This document shows, one piece after another, positions 1 to 12,000 of a stretch of 64,000 nt of DNA. Position numbers and translations under genes: made by a program. Origin of the DNA: Ciona intestinalis. Taxonomy: Eukaryota > Chordata > Ascidiacea > Phlebobranchia > Cionidae. The stretch covers positions 4,803,462-4,867,461 of the forward strand of contig NC_020176.2 of the NCBI RefSeq assembly GCF_000224145.3, in the 5' to 3' direction. A model generated the notes under the pieces. It was given only the letters and a program-made list of their open reading frames with translations, was not told the origin of the DNA and ran no database searches. Position 1 is the stretch's first letter. Every line of letters starts with the position of its first letter.

Positions 1-319
1 TAAAACATAAATATAGGCATAGTCGTTAATAAAAAAGTAAATGTTGCACTTTAAAAATAAAAGATAACACACAGACTTTCAGTTTACTACAGTTTCTAAG
101 ATGCAGACAATTTTCATAATACACAATTTCTTATAAAAAGCTGTTTGCGACATAAATACATTTATAACTAATCATTCTACAGTAGCTACACTGTCTTGAG
201 AATAGTAGACTTACAATTATCCTCTTGACATTTGCAGCTGTTTAAATAATTAAGGTCCATTGAGGTCATTAGCAGCTATTGCAAACAAAATTGTACACAG
301 TACAACTGTCCAATGGCAT
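1..319. other. AT-rich left edge, no gene seen
   Basis: No convincing coding potential, RNA gene or repeat was seen in this AT-rich edge. The 130-bp minisatellite begins just after it. Confidence 0.5.
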
Positions 320-600
320 TATGTTTTTAAGCATTAGTAAAACCTGGGGTGACATTGATAAAAGCAGTTACACCCATAGTTGTCAAACATAGGGAACCTC
401 ATTGATTAATGTGGTGAATGCAATATACTTTGGGTCTGTCTGTTTGTATAGACACCTAACAGCAGGGTAAAATCTGAGGTTACATTGTTAAAATACAGTT
501 ACACTCATAGTTCAAACATAAGGAACCTCATTGATTAATGTGGTGAATGCAATATACTTTGGGTCTGTCTGTTTGTGTAGACACCTAACAGCAGGGTTAA
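320..600 (+). repeat. 130-bp minisatellite upstream of SAMTOR copy 1
   Basis: About two units of a repeat whose landmark GACACCTAACAGC occurs at 451 and 580 (spacing 129). It lies about 150 bp before the SAMTOR start codon, so it overlaps or abuts the promoter. The second SAMTOR copy has more units of the same repeat. Confidence 0.85.
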
Positions 601-751
601 AGTTATCTCAGGCATAAATATATTGCAATACCAGAAATGTTCACCAAAATTTTAAGGATCAAAATGAACACTACCAGCTCATTTTAACCTCAAATAAATT
701 GTATGTACATGTTGTTTATATCAACAGTAGTAATATTAGAATACATCTAAA

Positions 752-1750
752 ATGGCCTTGGATCCACCACCCCAAGTCAAAGTAATCCGTTCAACCCATA
801 AAAGACTTAGAGATGAGTTTTCTGAATGCAAAGATTTTTCCAAAGTATGGAAAAAACATTGTAGCGACAACCAGGGTTTGAAGGAATATTCTAAAGCCAT
901 GTATGAGCTCGCTACAGATGTATGGGGGACCAAATGTGATGGAAAGGACAGGACAACTTGGTGTAAAGACACTGTGAAAGAATATTTCCATAAAGGAAAG
1001 TTAGAAGAAATTTTAGAGAAGGATAAACGAAGACAAGAATACTATGAACAAAATAAAGATAACTTCTTCATCAAAAACCCAAACGAAAGTACCAAAACTG
1101 CGTCATTCGTGCCTAAAATTAATGAAAAAATTCCAACACAAAATGCCCAAACTGCATCAAATCTTCGAAAAATTGATGAAAAAGTTCGTCTTCTTGATGT
1201 AGGATCATGTTATAATCCGTTCCATGAAATTGAAGACTTTGAAACAACAGCAGTTGACATTACACCAGCTAATAAACAAGTTTATCAATGTGACTTTTTA
1301 ACAGTAGACATTTCTGCTGAAAATCAATCAAATGGCCCGGATTTTGATGTAGAAAATGCAAGGAAAGTAACAGCTTTACCAAAAAATCATTTTAATGTTG
1401 TAGTGTTTTCGCTTTTACTTTCATACATTCCATGTCCACATGCAAGATTTCAAATGTGTGAAAAAGCCCACAAGGTTTTAACTACAAATGGTCTTCTACT
1501 GATCATAACTCCAGATTCAAGCCACCAAAATAAACACGCATCGAACATGAAAAAATGGAAAGCAGAAATCGAAGATATTGGTTTTTGTCGAGTAAAATAT
1601 GAAAAAGACAAGCACTTACACCTCATAGCATTCCGGAAAATTCCATCAAACTTTATAATTGATAAGAGATCTGGACAAAATACAAAGCTTGAAAAACTGC
1701 TGAATATCCCACAGGATTTTAATAACACAGTAGACAATACATGTTTGTAA
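752..1750 (+). CDS. SAMTOR: SAMTOR (BMT2-type) S-adenosylmethionine sensor, copy 1
   Basis: A single-exon ORF of 332 residues. In vertebrates SAMTOR is a SAM sensor with a methyltransferase (Rossmann) fold that binds GATOR1-KICSTOR and lowers mTORC1 signalling when methionine/SAM is scarce. The N-terminal helical part (residues 10-90, VHRRL-like) is followed by LLDVGSCYNPF (147-157, SAM-binding Gly151), AVDITPA (Asp169 for the ribose), VVVFSLLLSY (216-225) and LLLIITPDSSHQN (248-260), all matching human SAMTOR. The acidic C-terminal tail of the 405-residue human protein is missing here. An AATAAA lies at about 1816. The ATG follows a minisatellite-rich leader. Assignment to SAMTOR is from remembered family sequence; sensor function is inferred. 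Confidence 0.93.
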   Translation: MALDPPPQVKVIRSTHKRLRDEFSECKDFSKVWKKHCSDNQGLKEYSKAMYELATDVWGTKCDGKDRTTWCKDTVKEYFHKGKLEEILEKDKRRQEYYEQNKDNFFIKNPNESTKTASFVPKINEKIPTQNAQTASNLRKIDEKVRLLDVGSCYNPFHEIEDFETTAVDITPANKQVYQCDFLTVDISAENQSNGPDFDVENARKVTALPKNHFNVVVFSLLLSYIPCPHARFQMCEKAHKVLTTNGLLLIITPDSSHQNKHASNMKKWKAEIEDIGFCRVKYEKDKHLHLIAFRKIPSNFIIDKRSGQNTKLEKLLNIPQDFNNTVDNTCL

Positions 1751-2610
1751 ACATAATATATTCTTTGTATATACATCAGTGGTTCAGCAATTGTTTTACT
1801 CATACTTTTTTACCTAATAAACTGACCTTATACCACTTGACCCTTATATATTTAAATAACTATAGTGCAGGTCACAAAACTCGCGAGTTTGTTCTATTTA
1901 CTTATCTGTTTCACTTTTTGTGGACTTTAAACCTACAGTTAATTCTATAGATTCATTTGCTATTAATTTCTTTGATTATTAAACCTAAATAGGTCGCACT
2001 CTTACTCCCTGGGTCTCCATGTACTACAAGTGGTACTTAAACCATAGGTTCTAAACTACTGCTGTAATGGCACTGTCTTATATACTGCGAGTTGGCCTAT
2101 TGACTAGAGTTGGCCTATTACCCCAACATTGTATATGCACATTATATATGGGTGAGGTCCTACAGCGAGGCACGACATGGGACCTGGGATTTAGGCCAGA
2201 TTTTGCCCAATACACTGTACTTTTACAAGAAACTAAACTATAAATACCATTTTAGATTGAGATTTTTATTGTTTCATGATTCAACACATTGTGACACATT
2301 ATGATAAAATAAACATCATTGTTACAATGTTATGGCAACTTATTTAAAATACACAAAGTTCATTCACAAAATCAATTTTCAGCAGACTGGTTTTCGGAAC
2401 ACGTTACATATTTATACCCAAGAACCATGGATAAAGTTAATATAGATTTCATTTAAACAAACAATTTGTCAGATTTTAAAGCTTGGGATTTAAAGTGAAG
2501 GCTTACTGTATGGCAGACGAAATATTGGTTTCGATAAAATTCTAGTTAACTTTATGCCATTACACCACTTCTTGTGGCAAATATAATACTACTTGCTTAC
2601 CCAAGATAAA
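1751..2610. other. 3' flank of SAMTOR copy 1
   Basis: The 3' UTR and downstream flank, nearly identical to 4227-5110. It contains one family C repeat (about 2090-2212) and ends in the assembly gap. No further gene was seen. Confidence 0.6.
2090..2212 (+). repeat. 97-bp family C repeat
   Basis: Carries the landmarks CCCCAACATTGTATATGCAC, ATATGGGTGAGGTCCTAC and GGGACCTGGGATTTAGGCCAG, shared with many sites in the window. Confidence 0.8.
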
Positions 2611-2660
2611 NNNNNNNNNNNNNNNNNNNNNNNNNNNNNNNNNNNNNNNNNNNNNNNNNN
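2611..2660. other. Assembly gap (50 N)
   Basis: A run of 50 N separates the two SAMTOR blocks. The sequence before it (ACCCAAGATAAA) nearly equals that at 5113 (ACCCAGATAAA), which is expected if the same locus was placed twice. Confidence 0.95.
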
Positions 2661-3085
2661 GTATAGACACCTAACAGCAGGCTAAATCTGAGGTTACATT
2701 GTTAAAATACAGTTACACTCATAGTTGTCAAACATAAGGAACCTCATTAATTAATGTGGTGAATGCAATATACTTTGGGTCTGTCTGTTTGTATAGACAC
2801 CTAACAGCCGGGTAAAATCTGGGGTGACATTGATAAAAGCAGTTACACCCATAGTTGTCAAACATAAAGAACCTCATTAATTAATGTGGTGAATGCAATA
2901 TACTTTGGCTCTGCTTGTTTGTATAGACACCTAACAGCAGGGTAAAATCTGAGGTTACATTGTTAAAATACAGTTACACTCATAGTTGTCAAACATAAGG
3001 AACCTCATTGATTAATGTGGTGAATGCAATATACTTTGGGTCTGCTTGTTTGTGTAGACACCTAACAGCAGGGTTAAAGTTATCT
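2661..3085 (+). repeat. 130-bp minisatellite upstream of SAMTOR copy 2
   Basis: At least four unit boundaries: GACACCTAACAGC-like landmarks at 2666, 2796, 2926 and 3057. Units alternate between a variant ending GGTCTGTCTG and one ending CTCTGCTTG. The array is longer than at copy 1, as expected for a length-variable locus. Confidence 0.9.
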
Positions 3086-3227
3086 CAGGCATAAATATAT
3101 TGCAATACCAGAAATGTTCACCAAAATTTTAAGGATCAAAATGAACACTACCAGCTCATTTTAACCTCAAATAAATTGTATGTACATTTGTTTATATCAA
3201 CAGTAGTATTATTAGAATACATCTAAA

Positions 3228-4226
3228 ATGGCCTTGGATCCACCACCCCAAGTCAAAGTAATCCGTTCAACCCATAAAAGACTTAGAGATGAGTTTTCTG
3301 AATGCAAAGATTTTTCCAAAGTATGGAAAAAACATTGTAGCGACAACCAGGGTTTGAAGAAATATTCTGAAGCCATGTATGAGCTCGCTACAGATGTATG
3401 GGGGACCAAATGTGATGGAAAGGACAGGACAACTTGGTGTAAAGACACTGTGAAAGAATATTTCCATAAAGGAAAGTTAGAAGAAATTTTAGAGAAGGAT
3501 AAACGAAGACAAGAATACTATGAACAAAATAAAGATAACTTCTTCATCAAAAACCCAAACGAAAGTACCAAAACTGCGTCATTCGTGCCTAAAATTGATG
3601 AAAAAATTCCAACACAAAATGCCCAAACTGCATCAAATCTTCGAAAAATTTATGAAAAAGTTCGTCTTCTTGATGTAGGATCATGTTATAATCCGTTCCA
3701 TGACATTGAAGACTTTGAAACAACAGCAGTTGACATTACACCAGCTAATAAACAAGTTTATCAATGTGACTTTTTAACAGTAGACATTTCTGCTGCAAAT
3801 CAATCAAATGGCCCGGATTTTGATGCAGAAAATGCAAGGAAAATAACAGCTTTACCAAAAAATCATTTTAATGTTGTAGTGTTTTCGCTTTTACTTTCAT
3901 ACATTCCATGTCCACATGCAAGATTTCAAATGTGTGAAAAAGCCCACAAGGTTTTAACTACAAATGGTCTTCTACTGATCATAACTCCAGATTCAAGCCA
4001 CCAAAATAAACACGCATCGAACATGAAAAAATGGAAAGCAGAAATCGAAGATATTGGTTTTTGTCGAGTAAAATATGAAAAAGACAAGCATTTACACCTC
4101 ATAGCATTCCGGAAAATTCCATCAAACTTTATAATTGATAAGAGATCTGGACAAAATACAAAGCTTGAAAAACTGCTGAATATCCCACAGGATTTTAATA
4201 ACACAGTAGACAATACATGTTTGTAA
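3228..4226 (+). CDS. SAMTOR: SAMTOR (BMT2-type) S-adenosylmethionine sensor, copy 2
   Basis: Same 332-residue single-exon gene as at 752-1750, with the SAM-binding motifs intact. Against copy 1 it differs at eight residues (E45K, K48E, N124D, D142Y, E160D, E190A, V200A, V206I) and at one silent site. The 3' flanks are identical apart from one inserted hairpin and the gap edge. The gap, near identity and collinear flanks favour two alleles assembled in tandem; a very recent true duplication is possible. Confidence 0.9.
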   Translation: MALDPPPQVKVIRSTHKRLRDEFSECKDFSKVWKKHCSDNQGLKKYSEAMYELATDVWGTKCDGKDRTTWCKDTVKEYFHKGKLEEILEKDKRRQEYYEQNKDNFFIKNPNESTKTASFVPKIDEKIPTQNAQTASNLRKIYEKVRLLDVGSCYNPFHDIEDFETTAVDITPANKQVYQCDFLTVDISAANQSNGPDFDAENARKITALPKNHFNVVVFSLLLSYIPCPHARFQMCEKAHKVLTTNGLLLIITPDSSHQNKHASNMKKWKAEIEDIGFCRVKYEKDKHLHLIAFRKIPSNFIIDKRSGQNTKLEKLLNIPQDFNNTVDNTCL

Positions 4227-4563
4227 ACATAATATATTCTTTGTATATACATCAGTGGTTCAGCAATTGTTTTACTCATACTTTTTTACCTAATAAACTG
4301 ACCTTATACCACTTGACCCTTATATATTTAAATAACTATAGTGCAGGTCACAAAACTCGCGAGTTTGTTCTATTTACTTATCTGTTTCACTTTTTGTGGA
4401 CTTTAAACCTACAGTTAATTCTATAGATTCATTTGCTATTAATTTCTTTGATTATTAAACCTAAATAGGTCGCACTCTTACTCCCTGGGTCTCCATGTAC
4501 TACAAGTGGTACTTAAACCATAGGTTCTAAACTACTGCTGTAATGGCACTGTCTTATATACTG

Positions 4564-4598
4564 CATGTAGGTTGCAGTATATAACTGCAACCTACATG
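4564..4598. repeat. 35-bp perfect hairpin present only in copy 2
   Basis: CATGTAGGTTGCAGT and its exact inverse ACTGCAACCTACATG flank a 5-nt ATATA loop. The segment is absent at the matching place downstream of copy 1 (about 2087). Confidence 0.9.
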
Positions 4599-4599
4599 A

Positions 4600-4740
4600 C
4601 TAGAGTTGGCCTATTGACTAGAGTTGGCCTATTACCCCAACATTGTATATGCACATTATATATGGGTGAGGTCCTACAGCGAGGCACGACATGGGACCTG
4701 GGATTTAGGCCAGATTTTGCCCAATACACTGTACTTTTAC
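4600..4740 (+). repeat. 97-bp family C repeat, copy 2 flank
   Basis: Counterpart of 2090-2212. A short GACTAGAGTTGGCCTATT segment is doubled at its start. Confidence 0.8.
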
Positions 4741-5109
4741 AAGAAACTAAACTATAAATACCATTTTAGATTGAGATTTTTATTGTTTCATGATTCAACA
4801 CATTGTGACACATTATGATAAAATAAACATCATTGTTACAATGTTATGGCAACTTATTTAAAATACACAAAGTTCATTCACAAAATCAATTTTCAGCAGA
4901 CTGGTTTTCGGAACACGTTACATATTTATACCCAAGAACCATGGATAAAGTTAATATAGATTTCATTTAAACAAACAATTTGTCAGATTTTAAAGCTTGG
5001 GATTTAAAGTGAAGGCTTACTGTATGGCAGACGAAATATTGGTTTCGATAAAATTCTAGTTAACTTTATGCCATTACACCACTTCTTGTGGCAAATATAA
5101 TACTACTTG

Positions 5110-6057
5110 CTTACCCAGATAAAAATTAACTTTTTGATGCTTTGAATTTGGTGCATTTTCTGCATGTGTATTAGGTAGATACCACTAATAACTATTAACC
5201 TGGCTTTGGCATAAAACATCCAAACGACTTTTTACTTCAGTTAGCAAATGTTCAAAAATTTAAATATTCAGCAAACATAATCAACAAATGGTTTTAGAAA
5301 AGTTAAAAACGACTGCATTATATCAAAGCTAGTAAGAATACTACAATGAAAAAATACAATATTTGCAACTTTGCCTATTCGTACACAAATACTATGTGCA
5401 AAGTTTAACCTAATACAACCTTCGCCATTCACGGTGGCGAGTGGCAAATGCCACGAATTTGCTACAAGAAAAAAGACCGAGGCACTTCAATAATACATGA
5501 CAAGTACCATGGACTGTAAGATGCCATGGCACTTACATGCCACGGTTTAGTGAGATTTAAGGCTTAACCTTATACAGGTTACATGGTGAACAATCAATGC
5601 ATTTGGTATGAAGTGCAAATATCTAGAACATTGGATGATTTAGCAAAACTTTAAGTTCAGATCTTAAACTACTTCAACTATATTACTAAATACGAAAAAA
5701 AAATTAAATTCATCTTGCTTTGCTACTTACATGTGTATATATATAGTGGGGTGGGGAAGACACCTTTAGCACATAATACTCAAATATCCTGATCGTGTTT
5801 TAAACGATTAACAACGGCCTATGGGAGTCGTTAGGATACAGTTTTCTAATTCTTTGAATATTCTTTGTTTACTACCAAATTGATCAAGAAAATAGAGGGA
5901 AAAAGTGTCCCATCTTCCCCACCATACTGTATAATAGTAACAGCATTGTACTGTTTAGTTTAGATTCACTGAGTCAAACCGTTTCCTCCGCAAAGTCATA
6001 TTGACTTTTATAGACGCACAATAAGTGATTGCCTATGTAACAATTGAACACAAACTA
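5110..6057. other. Intergenic between SAMTOR copy 2 and STK40
   Basis: AT-rich spacer without a recognised gene. It holds one complete MITE at 5742-5933. The two flanking genes converge here. Confidence 0.5.
5742..5933 (-). mobile_element. TATAGTAGGGTGGGG MITE (family B), full length
   Basis: A non-autonomous element of about 192 bp with inverted termini (TATAGTGGGGTGGGGAAGA at the left, CTTCCCCACCATACTGTATA at the right). The inner segment is a diverged version of ATCCTGATCGTGTTTTAAAC. It resembles the Ciona MITE Cimi-1 as I recall it; that name is not confirmed. Confidence 0.85.
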
Positions 6058-9000
6058 TTAATGAGCTGGCACGCTGTGATTGGTTGAGCCAGTACTGTTA
6101 GGAAGTAGTCTCCTATGCAGCCTGGCTTCGTCATGGCTGAGCGGTCGTGCATCATAACTGACGTGGCATATCTCAGGGAGTGTAGGAGGGCGTTTGGAAC
6201 AGCCAGGATCTTGTATGGAGATAAAGTAATGAAACTATGGGGAGTGTAAATTCTATGTGAAGTTATTGCTTGGTATATAGGTGATTCTATATGTTGGTAA
6301 GGTCATGGGAAACTAGGAAATATGCGTTGACATTAAAAATAACTCACAATATTTTAAATTCTTACTTTTCAACTTGAGTTTGGTTGTAGAAATTTGTGCT
6401 TCATCATCATTTTCATCATCGCTCAGCAGTTTCTTACAAAACGCAAACGTTAGAAGTTTGTCCCGTTGTTTAACGCTCTCTTCGTTCAGTTTTGAACGCT
6501 GGAAACAAATTAAACTTTATTAGCGTGCCATACTGTAGGACCTCACTCATATAAAATAGAATGTGCATATATAATGTTGGGGTAATGAGCCAACTCTAGC
6601 CTAAATTCCAGTCTCATGGCATGCCTCACTGTGGGACCTCACTCATATAGAATAGAACCGGCACTTACACATTTTTACCCATGTTTTAACCCGACAGTGA
6701 GCATAATATAATAAACAAACACATTACCAGACCACACACCTCAATCAATGAGACATCCAGGTCGTCAACATCAGGCACAACTTGTGCCGGTGTGGTTGGA
6801 GTGCGTAGTACGTACCACGCTGCAGCGCAAGATTCAATTGAATCTAACGCTTCAACGGCTGTGAGACGCTTCAGCGGGTTTAGGGTCAATAGACCGTGAA
6901 TGACATCATTGGTGTTCGCTGATGCTTGACCAGAGCTGTCAATCAAAATGGTAAATGTCAATCAAAGTTTTATGTAAAGCTGTGTTCTTGAAATGACAGT
7001 TAGGATCAAGTGTTACAGAATACTGTAATATATTATATACTTCTAGTAGTTGGGTCAGGTCTTATAGTGAGCCACACCAGGAGACTTGGGATATGGGCCA
7101 GAGTTGACCCATTACCCCAACATTGTATATGTACATTCTGTTCTATATGGGTGAGGTCCTACACTGAGGCACGTCATAGGACCTGGGATTTAGACCAGAG
7201 TCAGCCAATTGCCCCAACATTGTATATGCACATTCTATTCTATATGGGTGAGGTCCTATACTGAGGCATGTCATGGGACCTAGGAATTATGCCAGAGTTG
7301 TCCCATCACCCCAACATTGTATATGCACATTCTACTCTATATGGGTGAGGTCCTACAGTGAGGCAAGCGATGAAAACTGAAATTTATACCAGAGTTGGCT
7401 CATTACCCCCAATTTAAACCAATAACGCACATTATATACCTTGGTATTGAATATTCTGCTGTCTTAATCTTAGCAAACAGTTTCTTCGGTGCTTGGTCAT
7501 AGAAAGGGAACTGTCCATACAACATTGTGTATAACACAACACCAAGGGACCACATGTCACTGGGTTTGCCAGCATACGGTTTATCTGAAAGCATTTGAGT
7601 ATCTTGTTTATTAATGTGTTTGGTTAGTTTTAGTTTCTCCGCTTCTGGCAGGGCAGAACAGTCGTTATAACACGCGTGTTCTGTTTTATAAACCTCGTGC
7701 CCGCTTACGAGTTCCCACGTATGTAACTTATTTATCCTCACATGGCGGGGCAACTACAGTCGTTATAACATGCTTATTCTGTTTTATACATCTCGTGCCC
7801 GCCTAGTTACCATGTATGTAACTTTGTGGGTATAAGTGACTGGGTAAAACCAATTACAGTTCGGTTCTACACCCACTTTTGTAGAACATCAAGCCCGTAT
7901 GGTACCCTCTGAAATTTAAGAACCCTAACCAATATACTACAAAATTAGGTAACAGCATTAAGCCTCAAACCCAGTACCCTCTGGTCTTGAAGTGAGAATC
8001 CTAACCAATATACTATAACAAGTTAACAACTTACCATTTAAACATACACTTTGCCCAGTATACTACAACAGTTGCATGACTTACCACTTAAAACATCAGG
8101 ACTAATATAAGCCGGACACCCCAGTTGATCAGTGAGCAAATCCCTCTCCGAGTTTAAATGGCAACCCAAGCAGAAGTTGATCAGAGTTATTTTCCGTGTT
8201 CGTTTATCCAGCACCATATTGCCTAGCTTTAAATCTCGGTGCACGACATTCATCTAAACATGTGGATTATTTGCATCTTTGGCTAAGATATTCATATGGG
8301 TGAGGGTGAGGTCCTAAAGTGAAGCATGCCATGGGACCTGGGATTTATTCCAGAGAATAAAACAACTAGATATACTCAGTACTCACTTTATGCAAAGAAA
8401 CAATGACTGAAACCACTGAATGGAATATCCTTAGTGCTTCCCGTTCAGATAACCTTTTCACTTGTATCACATGTTGTTGTAGGTTAAGGTAATTATTCGT
8501 GGCAACACTTTTTTCATGGCGCACAAGACAGTCAACTATTAATCCTACACGAGGGGTGACGTCACCACTGGTTGGGTTGCACGAAGTGTCCTATGTAATG
8601 TACATAAGCTGTGTTATATATATAGTGGCATATACAATGTTTACTGTTACGTATGGCATCTATAAAGATATATATAGTAGTGTGGAAAAGATGGGACAGT
8701 TTTAGCACATAATATCCAAATATTCTGATTGTGTTTTAAACAATTAACAACGGTCCATTGGAGTTGTAAGGATACGGCTTTATAATTCTTTGAATGTTTT
8801 TTGTTTACCACCAAAGATTTTGGCACCTCTGCTTTCTCTACAACTGGCTAATAGCTTAATTCTCCCATCTGTTCTCACCTTGAACAATCCATATTGTCTT
8901 ATCACACCAGGATGTGATGATAATAAAGAGAGAAGGGAGTGCTCCGTGTGGAGGAGCATTTTCCCACTTCTGGTTTCTCCAGGCTTTTGGTTTTCAGTAA

Positions 9001-12000
9001 ACACCTGCAACAAAAACGTAAGTTAATATTCATAATCTTTTTTATCCAAAAAGAAAGTTTTAAAATGAAGTGCTGTAAGTATGGCATGAAGTTATTGCTA
9101 ATTAACAAGGACTAATAAAACAGTTTCGGCATAGGTTTTGTGAAGTTTGTCGATTTGTTACTATCACTGTCCTGACATGCAAGGATAAATACGTTACATT
9201 AATTTAACATTGTTTTAATCCACCTACCTTTGCCATGAAATATTTTCCTGTGCCCTCCTTTCTTACCAAATATTGAGAAATGCATTTCACTGGACTGTTG
9301 CCTAGCAAGGGACCTGGAAAAGGAATAAAAGATATTTTGAAAATGCAAGACAGGTAATGTGTAAAATGTGTCAACAAAAAGTGGAATACAGTAACCTTGA
9401 ATTGGTACTAAGGGTTGGAAAATAGATAATAATAGTTTGTAATTAACCCATAGTGTTTACAAAATATGTAATATAATAAATAACTTGAATTGGTTGCACT
9501 ATTTTTTACAGGTGTTTATATAAGTTATGTTGTATTTGACCGACACTCACTGGCGTCGATTTATATGGTGCAGGGTATGCAGGCCTACCCTGGGAATTTT
9601 ACAGGGGTTGCAGCAACCCCTACCTTGTATTCAAGTGTGATGTCGCAACCCTTACGTTTTTATAAAATCGACGCCACTACCGACACTTCAGTATTTTTTA
9701 CATTAAGTTTTGACCAGGTGTTTATTTATGACCAACACTTAAGTATTTCACCAACACTGACATTCCCCACCTATAAGGAAAGGTCCAATCCTATTCTTCC
9801 TTGTATGTTTGGCTGGGTTTGCTTTCACTTTCTTGATTTCACTTTCATTGAGTTGATTAGAAGGATAGGTTGCAGGTTTGCTTGGTTTGGTAGTTTCTGT
9901 GGAGATAAATATTAAGCTGTGTTACATACTTAGTTAGTATGTTATGTTTAGACTTTTTTTCTAAAAATGTAGCGTATTTGCAGGGTAATATATGATCAAC
10001 TCAGTGTTAGATAAGACAACAGTGAGTGTCATATAAAGACCAGCTCGGTACTTGTAACATTCACTCTTGTCTCATCTAACACTGAAAATGTACAAAAGGT
10101 GTTAATGAAATGAGCAAAACCTGGCCTAAATCCCAGGTCCACAACAAGAACCTCACCCATATAGAATAAAATCAGAAGCATATGAGGCAAGGGGTGTTGT
10201 TTTATATAGACATACTTTTAACTTAAACATATTAGACCCTCTACATACCTGGTTCATTAGCAGCAGCCATATCAGTCCAAACCACTTTCTTTTTCACTGG
10301 TTGTGACTTTGAAGATAGAATAGATTTCTTAACAAATGAAGACTTGGAAGTGGTTGCTGAAGGTTCTTGGCTCAAAACCTCACTGTGTGGGGCGCTACAA
10401 CTTTGTTTCTGTAAAATATATGGAAAAATATAATTTTAATAGATGGTAGTAGTTAGTAGTAGTATCTAGTATATGTTATATGCTTGGCAGTTTGGCTGCT
10501 TGGGAAAGACAATTGCCAGCCAAACAAATTGTTATCCATACAGATAAAAGCAATTATTTACAAAGTTACATACATGGTAACTCGAAAGCAGGCACGAGGT
10601 GTATGGAACAGAACACCCGTGTTATTATGACTGTTGTTGCCCCGCCATGCGAGGACAAATAAGTTACATACGTGGTAACTCGAAAGCGGGCACGAAGTGT
10701 ATGAAACAGAACACCCGTGTTATTATGACTGTTGTTGCCCCGCTATGCGAGGACAAATAAGTTACATACGTGGTAACTCCTAAGCGGGCAAGTGGTGTAC
10801 GAAACAGAATACCCGTGTTATTATGACTGTTGTTGCCCCGCCATGCGAGGATAAATAAGTTACATAAAGAAGTGTACGAAACAGAACACCTGTTATAACA
10901 ACTGGCGTTATTCTGCCACACAAGGATAATATCATTCAAACAAAGTAAAATAGAAAGTAGTTCAATGCACAGGTTAAGATATAGCGTTACCATTCATCTC
11001 ACCTTTTCAACAACTTGCTTTACTCGACATTTCTTCTCAGCTTTGTAATCACAAACTAAAATATAAAATTAGTTTAAACTTTGAACTATAGTAGGGTGGG
11101 GGAAGATAAGACACCTCTTTATTCTATATTTTATAAAAATGGTATATTACTCTTAATGGCGCACACCTTGTCAATATTTTGGGGTGCTGACAACTAAAGG
11201 TCAGCCGAAATTTACGTTTTACCGATAATCAGTATCAGTCAAAATGCGCGGATAATACATTGATATATAAAATAGTTCGTGCGAAGATATTTTGTTTTAT
11301 TTTCACTTACCTTTGGTTTCTACTGGAGTAGCAACGTTGGTCTGTGGATTATACACAGTAGCTTTACTATGGACAACTAATGGGGTTCGATTGAGTTTTC
11401 TTGCTTGAGGTTGTTCTGCTACATCTTGGTGTATGATTGACAGGTTGCTGGTCGTTGGAATTTACCTCTGGGTATCAGATATAGTGGTTGGGTAAAGGGG
11501 AGGTGGAGGTCTTATAGTAGACGTGGGTAAATACCCTGGTTGGTATATTATAGTAGAACCATTGAGGCAAAAATTGGACCCAGNNNNNNNNNNNNNNNNN
11601 NNNNNNNNNNNNNNNNNNNNNNNNNNNNNNNNNNNNNNNNNNNNNNNNNNNNNNNNNNNNNNNNNNNNNNNNNNNNNNNNNNNNNNNNNNNNNNNNNNNN
11701 NNNNNNNNGGTTATATTTGACCAACTCAGTTGTTAGATAAGACAACAGTGAGTGTTATATAAAGACCAGCTTGGTACTTGTAACATTCACTCTTGTCTCA
11801 TCTAACACTGAAAATGTACAAAAGGTGTTAATGAAATGAGCAAAACCTGGCCTAAATCCCAGGTCCACAACAAGAACCTCACCCATATAGAATAAAATCA
11901 GAAGCATATGAGGCAAGGGGTGTTGTTTTATATAGACATACTTTTAACTTAAACATATTAGACCCTCTACATACCTGGTTCATTAGCAGCAGCCATATCA

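Larger units (their letters stand above)
9975..11583 (-). other. STK40: Second haplotype-like copy of STK40 exons 2 (part), 3 and 4
   Basis: This block matches 11709-13309 at a constant offset of 1726 bases over the exon-bearing part, with scattered substitutions. It holds exon 4 (10249-10408), exon 3 (11003-11055) and the 3' part of exon 2 (11311-11583), where the gap begins. If real and spliced, the protein would carry these segments twice. The adjoining run of N makes a misplaced allele more likely. Confidence 0.85.

Noticed and set aside
736-1803. Minus-strand open frames opposite SAMTOR (also opposite copy 2)
   Set aside because: They lie antisense within a clear coding exon and match no family; identical copies arise because the whole block is repeated.
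7040-7410. CRISPR-like array of regular repeats
   Set aside because: The 97-bp units are contiguous without unique spacers, and the genome is animal.
9490-9915. 141-codon plus-strand frame
   Set aside because: It runs through a TIR element and antisense to an STK40 exon; no family match.
10480-10993. Open frames of 60 and 109 codons in the 98-bp array (and the same at 12206-12719)
   Set aside because: They are produced by the repeat unit; the amino-acid pattern repeats with the DNA period.
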